DNA of 64,000 nt from Lutraria lutraria (taxonomy: Eukaryota > Mollusca > Bivalvia > Venerida > Mactridae): assembly GCA_964023205.1 (NCBI GenBank), contig OZ026844.1, positions 10,464,790 to 10,528,789 of the forward strand, in the 5' to 3' direction. Below, piece after piece: positions 30,201 to 42,200 of this stretch; the stretch's first letter is position 1; every line of letters begins with the position of its first letter. A model generated the notes under the pieces. It was not told where the DNA came from and searched no databases. It saw nothing but the letters and a program-made list of their open reading frames with translations. The translations under genes and the position numbers were made by a program.

Positions 30201-33200
30201 CAAGTTTTTCAAGCTAACACTACAATTGGAATGTAGAAAATATAATAAGACTATGTTTAAAATTGTGGTACGTAATTGTAAACCATACAAAGGTTTGTTA
30301 TCCAGTACAATATCTAGAAACTTCTTATGTAGGTGTGCAAAAAATGTCACTGATCGAAATCAATGTAAGGAACACTTCACAAGGTTAAACAAGTTTTACC
30401 CAAATCAGATAAAACATTTCACCATGAGAGAGTGATTAGCCACAGACTAGGACAATGAATCAAACTAGGTGGTATACATAACATATTTATAATTACAAGA
30501 CGGATCATAATACAATGAAAAATCCAACAGTCTAATTCATTTGTGACTCATTCTTAATCATATTATGTAAATGAAATTTGAATCAATCATATTCATACTT
30601 ATGTGACACGTCCAAAGTAAGTAATACATAGTTTTCAAGTTCAAGTTGAGTATTGCTCTAACTGAAACCAGCATTTTTTTTGACGATTTTATAGCTGAAA
30701 TTCGGCTATATATTCCTTATTGCAAAAGTATCTTTTTTCCAATTTTGATCTAAAAATTTTCAATTGAAAGCTTCGAACATTTTCAGATGATAAATATTTA
30801 AATCTGGCGGTGCTAATAAAAAAAAGTACAAAATGCAGCATTGGGTTGTATTCTGATTTTTATGCTGCCATCTTTCACTCATAGACTTTTGGGCACTTGG
30901 TAAATTTCTTATATGAAATACAAAGGACATAGCTGATTTCAACCAAAACACCGACAATCCAACACCATGGGCTATGTTCCAAATAAAGGGGAAAAAAACA
31001 TTGGAATATATTGGATATTATTGAAGTGAGTTACTCATTATGTAAAATCCAGACGTAAACCCATTTTCCTTATGTTTTATTACTTTCAACAACTTGGTGC
31101 CAGTGTTATATGTTAAAACCTTCCAAATATTATAATACTTGTTACTATTTAAATGATTTAGTAAGATACTAAAAACACAATAAAATTGGAATACACAAGA
31201 ACATTGTGACCGTGCAGACTTATATATTTTCTATCAACAAAATAATTTCAAATGTCAAAATTACCTCAAGCTTACAGAGATGTATTGTATAACTTAATTA
31301 TCAACACACCAAGGTGACCAAATATAATAAGAAACCAATACATAATGAATCATACGGGGAAATTAACATTGGAATTTCTATGTCATATTGAAACCTTATA
31401 GTACAGGTTTCAATACCGTTGTGTCATGATAAACGTTTAAGTTTACCATAAATGAAATTATAAGTCATCGAAAATAGTGTTCCATTCAATTCATCACATG
31501 CTTTCATATTGGCCAAAAATGAGGAAGTTATATTTATAATGAACAGTTAAAATGTTAATTTCATATTCAGGAAAGGCTACCAATGATAGACACAGGCCAA
31601 TGAAGATTTTAAAAAAAAGCAGATATTCAATACTCTACTCAACACAGTGGAAGAAGATCTGGACGCATGCTATGATTATAAATTATCTGAATTTTAATTT
31701 ATCAATTTGAAGATTTAATTACACCAGGGTGCAAGATAATTTACAAACATGTTGAAATTTATGATTATAAGAATATCTTTCCAGGCTAAAACCATTGCTT
31801 ATATAAGACATCCATATTCCTAACCAAAGTCTTAGTGAAACCTGTTATAAGTTGGTTTGTACCAGAGGGTTTAAAGCCATTTTTCAACAACATTTCAGTT
31901 ATATAAGGTGGCTGGAACACAGTACTAGCAGGGTTCTCAATAACAGCAGGCTGCATGCCAATTTAGCTGCTTAGAAATGTATTTGGGCCTGTTAGGAAAC
32001 TCAAAAGTTTATAAAATATTGCTAGAAATTGCCCAGACCCCCCCCCCCCAGCAGGCCTGTTAGTTAAGCTTCTGGGCCTGTTGGCCACAAACTTATTGAG
32101 AACACTGACCAGTTTTCTAGGACTATACTTTATAAAGGTATTAGGATCCTAGCTCCCAATATTTATGATGTCTTTGCTCAATGCTAGCTCAAAACTGTTG
32201 ATATTACAAAAATAGTATTGCTCGATTGTCATTATTTCTTTGATAGTTATCTTGGATACTGTCATTTATCTTATTTTTTTTAAATGGTAAGAGTTGTTGC
32301 CCTTGTTAAAAAATAGAAAAATATTAATAATAGAAAAAAACACCAAAAAGAGCAGTTGATAATATAAATGTCTATGCTTTTTAAAAATTTCCAATCTATA
32401 AAAAAAATTCCCAATTTGGGTCAAAATGTTGCAGATTTTTCCCAATTTCTCTGGTACAGATACTTTTCCCAACCAGACGAATACATCGTTGAACATTAGG
32501 ATCCTAATACCTTAACTAGTACATACTTATCTTTTTCACAAAGAGACATCAAGGGGCAACATCTCAACATAAATCATACAGAAAATTTGACATTTTTAAA
32601 AATATTCAAAGAAAAGATGATAAGCTTTTAGAGAAAGAGGAAGTTATATGATACTAACGTGTCTTTAGATTCTCATATATATAGGATGTTGTTAGGTGTC
32701 GTGCTGTAGGACTGTAATTATTGCCTATAGAATCACTGACATGTGAATGATGTTTCTTCTCTTTGATTGGTGCAGCTTTTGTCCAAGGCCCTCTTTCTAA
32801 TATTCGAGGTTTTTCACTTAATGCAGGCTGAAAAAAAAAACGACAGAAAACATTTCAAATTTAATTATATACACAATCATGTCATAAATACATTACAACC
32901 TCTCCAGAGTGGCCCTCTCTTGAACAACAACCTCCCTTCAGAAACAGCATAATCTTTTCCCACTGCACAATTTAACTATTAATTTAACCTCTCTAGAGCA
33001 CCAACCTCTCAACAACAACATAATTTTGCTACACCCAATGGGTGTGTTGCTTTGGAGAGGTTTCACTGTATTAAGACAAAAAATGAGAGGCAAAAACAAA
33101 CATAATGAGATTATATAAACAACTTAATTGGTCATCCTTTGATTTACTGATCAGCAATAAAATACTGGTGGATTAAAAACTTAAAATTGTTCGCACATTT

Positions 33201-36200
33201 GTATGTACAATACATTTAACCTCTCTAGAGCAACAACCTCCCTGTAACAACAGCATGAATGTTTCCCACTGCACGATTTTACTATATTTACCTCTCTAGA
33301 TCAACAATCACTCAAAAACAACATAACTTTGCTACTCCTAAAGTATGTTGCTTTTGGAGAGGTACACTGTATATATATTCATTGTTTAAAGATGGCTGCA
33401 GTTTTTTCCTTCATAATGACCGACATACTTCCAAATCTGAAGTGTGGGAAGAGCACTTGTGCAAGAAACTACAGCCTTTGGTAAACATTGGCTTGTTTTT
33501 ACATTCAAACAAACATAAAACCCAAATATGGTAAAATTCATAATCAGACCATTCAAATATTAAAAGCTATTTCATAAAGCTAACAAAAAAAAAAAGAAAA
33601 CAACTCAGTTAAAAAAAAAATATTTGAAAACTTATAAAACACTTGTAATTTGAAAGCAATACAATTTAAATATTATATCTGTACTGTTAGAATTTGTCTA
33701 TGAAAAGCAAACAATTGCTCAGCTCAAAGCAAAAAAGAAATTCTATGTAGCATTTATGCACACTATAATACTGAAGAAAACAGACAAATAATCATTAAAT
33801 TTTGTGTATTTCCGATGGAATCATGATTAGAGTGAAGTACAAATGAATATTTTACAAATAAACTGTACTATAAATCCACACAATAGTTATATAAATAATA
33901 ATATGCCTGCCATTCTGTCTAATCAAACAACATTGAACTATAGTGCCAATAGATCAAAGAAATATTTTGGTGATTGTATTCTTGATCCACACAGGGAATA
34001 TTTAGATGATCTGAATGGAATGTCTAGTAAATAAAAAGAATAGGAACATGCAATTTAATTCTTTTCAATTCTTGAAGATTTTATTTTCTCAATATCTAAC
34101 CAGGTACTTTAAATTTTATATTGAGAATCAATTAGATATCTAATGTTGAATGTGTCAGAAACTGAACCAAATGTCACATGGTAGTCCACATACAACACAA
34201 GTGAAAGTGGAAGTATTGCAGTTATGTTACAGAATACATGGACATCACACCCCAGCTTGTTATCAATGATTTGCCTCCTATTTTCCTCATATTGCATGAT
34301 ACAATGAATTTTTTATGGCAAATCAGAAGATGCAATTTTTTAAATTTGCATTTAATGACCAATTAATAAAATTGGTGATTTATTAAGGTTTTGGAAAAGC
34401 AACCCTTCATTTCATTCTTCGAATATGATTTCATCATACGATTGTTGCTAAAAATACAAATCATAATAACAGATGTCTTTTTCCATGCATTTTAATAACA
34501 TAATCATGTTCCTTGGCATATTTGAAAAGAATGATTGTAATTGAACAATAAACAGCCGACAAAGTGACATACTTCAACATTGCTATCTCTACAACTTTAT
34601 TACATATGAAATAAAAACCTTAAACAAACTGAAGCTGGCACATTTTGCATACCAGACATGTCACTGAATTTGCTTTTAATTGGAATGTCAGGTGGGAGTC
34701 CTTGGTTATTATTGTTTCTCTGAGGTATTCATGATATTCACATTGTTGCAATAATTCAGATGGTTTCGTACAGTAGTTGGCAATACTTTGAAATGGTTTT
34801 TGTGGTATTTTTTATTTTTTGCATGACATGTCAGATTGCAGGACATTTTATTCAAATGAATCGTCAGACAGCAAAATAATGTTTCAAGCATGTTTTGTCT
34901 TGAGATAGTGAACACCTTAGCAAGAAGATGTTGTATGCAATGTTGGCTCATCATCATCATCATCATCATCTCTAGTAGTAGCATCTATCTTGCAATGTGT
35001 CTTACAGCAGAGGCCTAGCAGATCAGACCATATGGAACACTTACATATCATGAATTGTAGAAATTAGAGAGCTTAGTTCAATTTTTTCCACAGCACATAA
35101 ACCATTTGCACAAACTCTCAAGATTAATGCAAAATAATGAATGCATCTTTTATATGACTTAAATACTGTCACATCACAATTAACAAGCAATTAAACACTG
35201 TAGAATTAATAGTTTAACCAATATTACTGTACCTAATAACTGTCATGCATTCAAAAAGCATTTTACATGCTGCATATCAATCATAGCCCAATCGAATTGA
35301 TTCTCAATGAATTAAAATGCAAAAACTCGAAATTAATTGCGGCTAATGGATTTGTATCAAATGATTTTCTAATTATTTTGCCTCGACAGAAGTTTTATTT
35401 GTGTGCAGTACTGACACATCTAACTAAAAGCAGGAGAATATTTATAATGGAATGGATTAAAACACATTTATATAAATATTCATGAAATTCACTAAGGGAT
35501 TAAGTGATGAAGATTTTGTATATACTGGTAGATAATTATTGATATATAAGTAGATTACAAGTTATGTATGAAAGTTTTAATACATGTACCAATATTTGTT
35601 ACAGGAAATTATACGGATGCAGATAATGACCATATATGAGGGCTTTAAAGTTATTAAACAAAATCTATTTAAAATGTTAAAAAGTCAAAACTTCTGAACA
35701 TTTCATTTCATTGAATTTTAAGTATGTACGTGTTCACAAAAGGTTATTGACTAAAATATGTAAGTTTTTCATAAGTATTTAGTTTAGATATTAAATACTA
35801 GTATAAGATCCGGAGTAAATTTCCTACTTAACAGGTGACAGGAAAGTTACTAATTGTTATATTGAAGTGACGGCTCAGAATATCTTATGTTTACTTGACA
35901 TATCATTAACTCTCAGTGTTGCATATTTTTCATTTTAAGTGTCACAGTTTCGATTAAGTTTTCATGTAAGAAGCAAACCCTTGATTGAAAAAGACTTTCC
36001 ATGCTCATTTCCAACATTGTAAATGATATATTTGGGATTTCTTGCCAGCTAATTTTCATTTCTAAGCAGTCAATTTGACCTCTGGCTACCATTTATTGAA
36101 AACACTGTGTGTAATGATGCCCTATTATTTTCAGTATCATTAAAGGGAATGAAAGATATTTTCACAAAAGTACTTCCATTGATTCGTATTAGCTTGAACA

Positions 36201-39200
36201 ATGTCACTATGTTTTGAAAATTTCAGAAAGTGTGGTAGTTTTGATAGAGATATAACATAGTGTAACCTCATCAGTTCAAATATCCTACAACTGAGCAGTA
36301 TATTTGAAACATACCCAAAGGGTGATCAGGGGTCGTGTGGTAAAATGCTGGACTACTAACTGAAAGGTTGTGGGTTCAATTTTTTTAGGGGTGCTTTTTA
36401 AGTGTCCCCATCCAAACTACCGAGCCAAGTGCCATGTTTAGAAAACAGCAGGAAAACATACAAGGCATGTATCGATGCTATATACCGGGCATGATAAAGA
36501 ATCAGAAAAATTATTTAAAAAATATGAGTAGGGACATATATGCCTGGTTCTCCTGTATCTTATCTCCCTGTCTATGGGGCAGTACTGAATTGACCATAGC
36601 TGTCCAATGGGATGTTGACCAACAGATAAATAAAGAAAATAATTATACATACCCTATTTCAATAGCTGCTGTATAAAAATTTGGTGAACTAGTTTTTTTA
36701 CGGGCTATATAACAGTGTCAAAGTGTAGAATAAAAGAGTAGTTATACCGTTATTAATTACATTCTTATAATCTGATTGTAGAGATTTAAAGCAATCATTA
36801 TAATCAATCATAAATTTCCCACATGCTAAATGCCCATCCAAATCTATAAATACTATAAAAGTACTTCTGGCTGATTACATGAATTACTTATAATAATAAA
36901 AACACCCTTCCCATAATACTTTTCAGTTACACAAAAATATGTTTACTAAAAATAAGGATTAGAGATTAATGTATATGAATCATATATATATATAATAATG
37001 GAAGTGTAACAAATATGTTTTTAATAAAGCAAACATTTAGATTATTTGAAATGGTTTATTTAACTTTGCCAAACATTTCTTGCAGCTACTTCTGAACAGC
37101 TTGATGCATTTTTACCAGAATATTAAAAGCCAGAATGAGTTCTAATAATTCTTAGATTTTAAACATGTGAGATGAGAATACCTATCACTAAATTACCCAA
37201 TGGCTATATTTGAAGTTATACATTGCTACTGTCTGCTTAATAATATACAATTAAACCTGTGTTAGCAGCCACCTACAAATAAAGGCCACCCTGTAAATAA
37301 AGTCCTATTCTTTCAAAAACTGTTACTGAATATTTAGAACAAAATGACCTCTGAATAAAGGCCATCTGTCAATAAAGGTCACATTAGGTCTTTGCCAAGG
37401 ATGGTCTATGTATCAAAAATCTGTATACAGTACAACCTTTCCAAAGCAACATCCTTTGGGAGTAGCAAATTATGTTGTTGTTGAGAGGCTGTTGCTCAGG
37501 TGAAGTTAAATTAATAGTTAAATCATGCATTCGGAAAAATCATGCTGTTGTGGAAGGGAGGTTGTTGTTCAAGAGGGGAGCACTTTAGTTTATAGTTTAA
37601 ACATCGATTGTAGAGAAAGTTCTTACAACATTTTACTTATATTAACTACATGTACTCTCAATGACTGCCTCCTGAATTCTGACCAGTACTCGTGGCGAAA
37701 GAAGGGATTGTGAAGGTTCCAGTCAAATTCACAGACAGGATTCGAATCCGCAACCTCCAGGTTAGGAGTCTGACGCTCTACCTCTACACGACTGCTCCTT
37801 CTTTAAGGGCCGCTTTGGAGAGGTATAATAAGATCTTGACATTTTTGGGAGCATTGCTTGTATTTACATAGCTGTAAGGCCACACTACACAAATAATTCA
37901 TAATCTGTGACACAAAGTGACAAAATGATGATGAAAATCATCTGTAATATAACCTTATTATCAAGTATGCTACTGTTACACTGTCCTGACAGAGGTCAAA
38001 GAAGGTGACACACAGACTGACTCATACATCATCAATTAACAATGACAAATGTCACATATTTAATTGGTCAATGTTTTACAATTGTTTAACACTTGAGTTC
38101 AGTCTGGTGGGTGTGCCAAAGATTAAAACAACTGGTTAGCAGCATGTATTTACAATCTGATTAAAATCATATCTTCAAACCTGCTAAGCTTGTCGCAAGG
38201 AAGATCTAGTACTTTAGTCAGATTGCATGTATTTAAAAAATATTTTTTACATAATTACTTGTACTTCCACAGCCACTCAAATATTGGACATAACTCGCCT
38301 CATTGTTGTCTGTGTATATATCAAGGTTAGAATGTTTGTTACCGATATTCATTCACTTTAATAATTATCAAAGCACTGATACTTAATTCAAATGAATAGA
38401 ATTTGAAATCAATGAAAAAAATTGTAAACTTCATTGTTAAATAAAAAATCAGTATGGATTTAAGTTTTTTAAAACACAGAATACTAATTGGACAAAATTT
38501 GAAATGAGTTAGATATTTCTGGGTAAACAGATCTGACAAGAAACAACTTAAACAACAAATGAAAAAAAATCTATAAGAATATGAACGCTGGGGATATGAT
38601 TTGTATACATAACTGCAAAAACAATTCATTTCTACACATATATAGTGTCATTATTATGCTGTTTTAATAAATTCGTTTCTGAAGGAGAATTCCGACCTGA
38701 TCAAAGTAGACGTATAAAGTAAACAGCCTAATTAATAAATGCACAACTTGGCCGACTCTAAGTGGTCATGTGAGAGGGTTGTTTTTAGAGAGTAGATGTC
38801 TCGAAATCACTTGAAAGAAAATGTGAAGTTATCAATTTTTCTTAAACTCCTGTTAAAAAAGTAAACCAGAGAATTGCTATTACCAACACAAACTGACATG
38901 ATGTTATTTCATGAATTTTTTTTTAATAATTCTTTTTGAAAACATGAAATTACTTGCAGTTTTAAAACCCAAGAAAAGAATTTAGGAACACATTATTTAG
39001 ACAGATTTCAGAGAGAGGGGAAATAAGATACTGGAGAACTGGGTGTTAATATTCCTACACTTTCCAGATAGTTTTCCTGGTTCTTAAACTGTGCCCAGTA
39101 TGAAGCATCGATACATACCTCACCCCTTTTCATGTGATTTTACAGGTAGTTGGGATTGGGATACTCTAAAGTGTCCCTGAGAAATTCTAAAGGCGATGCC

Positions 39201-42200
39201 AAGAATAGAATCCACAACCTTTCTTCGAGTGTAGTCCAGCGCGTTACCACCCAACCACTGACAATCAACTATACACAGATAATCATATCCGAGATACGAG
39301 GTCACGCGGGAAATTCCTGTGACAGAACTAAACTCTAACCAATGTGCGGACCATCTATCATTGGCAGAAATATCAAAACTGTGTTTTAAAGAGACAAAAT
39401 GCACTAAAACGTAATAAAATTATATAGCAGTATTAATTTGAATCAAATTCAAAATGACTGTAGGAACAATAAATTGACTTGACTTTAAGAAATGACATAA
39501 ATCATCAATGAAAATGTTTGAAAGTCGCAGTATGCAATGTGAACAAATGCTAGGCAGAAACGGAAGTGGAAGTGACAGATATGTGTCAGTCATTGTTATT
39601 ATCCGGGCACTAGCGGTAATAGGCATACAAGGGATACCCGATGCAGGGCTCGAACCCATGACCTTCTGCTTGCAAGTCAGATGCTCAGCTCTATCAACTG
39701 AGCTAATTGGGCTGGTGAATATCCAAGCCAATTTATAAATACAATATACCACACCACTACATATACATTTATATTTATTTTGTTATAATTTTACAGATTT
39801 TTTAACCTTTTTATCTTACCTCGCGGGCAGATAGTGGAGGAAGGTGTTGAATAACACTAGGTCTGTAGAGTTTCTCAAATTCATTTGGCTCTGCCACAGC
39901 AAAGCCTGGCCTCTGAAATATATGATATACATGTAGTAAACTTGGCAATATTATTATTTATTAAATTGGAATATTTTTGCAAATTGTGGCTTCTATGCAA
40001 ACAAAATCCAAAAATACATAATTTTCAAAGCGTCATAAAGGTTAATTTAATCAGCTGATTAATGAAAGTATCAACTTGAACAGTATGTGTTAGGTAGTAC
40101 ATACATTACAAGTGAAACAGGTCCATTGATTTCAATTTTAAATACTGTTGATTCCAAAACGTCAGTCTATTTCAATATGTAACTGGGACTGCACATGATC
40201 AATATGACATGCACATGCAGGGTGATGTCATCCCCACTTCTTTACTTTTAGTGATGTCGATATTTTTCTGCTGTTCATAGATTTTACTTGCATAGAGGAG
40301 TATTGTTTCAATATTTTACCGTGGCAAACATTTGGGTCATTGGTCATTTCCCCTGACTGGCTGCTTAACACAGGTTTGACTATATATACTCCTTGATGGT
40401 TTCATTGCGTTTCAAAGAGGCCTTTTTACATTGTCCGAAAAATTGGATATTGTCAGGATTTACAGGTACTGAACCAGTACACAAACATATATAGTTATAT
40501 ACGATATATCAAAAGTAAGTGACAGTATTTCTAATATAAAACGATTATATGGCTCATCAGCACAAATTGATAAAAATGTCAAAATAAGCGTAAATTCACT
40601 TAAAGATGTCATAATTGTCATCAAACTCCCCACAGCAGTTACTTCCCTTGATCAGTACACCACTAGTAAAGTGGGCCGTCAAGCCAGGGAGTCGATCAAA
40701 AAATTCTTTTTCACTTTTAATTTGAAAAAATCTATCACTTGACTTTTCTTTCTTATAACTAGCAAAGGGTGACGTTACCGGTGGGAGGTGTTTGAATTGC
40801 CATATTTTGATCAACCAATGATGATGCAAAATCAATCTTGGTACCCGGATACCAAGGACTTATATACATACATATAAGTCCTTGCGGATACTTACTGATG
40901 TCTGATGCATGCGGACTCATTCATAAATGTAAACTGTACAAAATGATAATTGATTATATACGCTTTTGGTAACTGTGCAAGAATCAACCTACATACATTA
41001 TAAATTATACTAGTATATAGATGTAGATCTGTATGTATTATTACATACATGTTTTACTCAAATACAGCTTCTGTTTGGCAAGTACCGTCTAACATCTATG
41101 AGTACACTGAGGTTTTTATATAGAGTAATCAGTATATACTTGAATGCAAAAAAAAAATAAAACTACGTTTGTTTTTTCAACGAAGATGTCGTACTTCATC
41201 ATGAAAGAAAACATCATTAAAAACTTTAAGAAGATAGATATGACACAAGCTGGTATATATGCCCTATACAACAACACAACAATTCTATATTTGCTGAACA
41301 AGACAGATTTCTACAAAATAAGATTAGTATTCGCGTGATAATTAGATTTAGATATACAGGTAACTAACACAACACCAACAGAGATTATTATGTCCTTGAT
41401 AGTGAAAATTGACAATATTGGTTTGCTGTGATCTTCTGTTATTAATCAAACAAGCAATGCATTAACGTAAGAAAATTTAACAATGCTTTCCCTGTGGGAG
41501 ATAAAATTTCGTGAGAAACCTGCGTCGTTCAATACACAATTAAATAAAGCATCATTAATATGTCTTATATTACAATATTGGTCAAAAACCGGATATTGTT
41601 AATCTCAATCAAAATGTTAAAATGTCATAAAACGTTAATAAGAAGAAATCAAATAATTCATCAGAAGAAATCGAATCGTGGTGACTGACAATACACGCAA
41701 ATTCTGCTTTAAATAACAAACATAGCTAGGAGATGATGATGGCAGGAAGACTAATGAATCTGTATCAATTGTTATTGTTAATTGTTAAAAAGATTTATAA
41801 AATAAATTCGTAGATACAAAATGCAAATTTTACGTTTTATGAATAGCATTCTCTGCGGAATGTAGTTTAAAATGGTGGCTATACGTAGACAGCTAGGTTA
41901 GCTTAACAATCAAGCTCTTGTAGTGTATGCTTCCTTGTTAACAGATGTTTGCCATGGTATAACTCACCCTTGACAAATATAGTATTTGACAAAATCAAAT
42001 GTGGGAGTTAATTACATGTGTCTGCAATTTGGTTGTCTTCCTATTCCAATTATTAAAATTAATGTTTAGTGAATTCTATTTATCTGTGCGTAAGTCTGGA
42101 GTTATTACCATAGCTGTGTACACATGGCAATAAAGACACAATTGTCGAGACCCTCACAACATATAAAGTTTAACTCCACTTCTTGAGCTGGTAATTTAAC

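Noticed and set aside
33843..34034. 63-codon plus-strand frame
   Set aside because: Looks more protein-like than most intronic frames but has no partner exon, no family and no promoter evidence.
39636..39712. Functional tRNA-Ala gene
   Set aside because: Acceptor, anticodon and T stems each carry a mismatch. More likely a SINE head or pseudogene.
40596..40835. 79-codon minus-strand frame in intron 1
   Set aside because: No domain. Lacks a good donor in phase with exon 1 or exon 2, and contains words that look like dispersed repeat.
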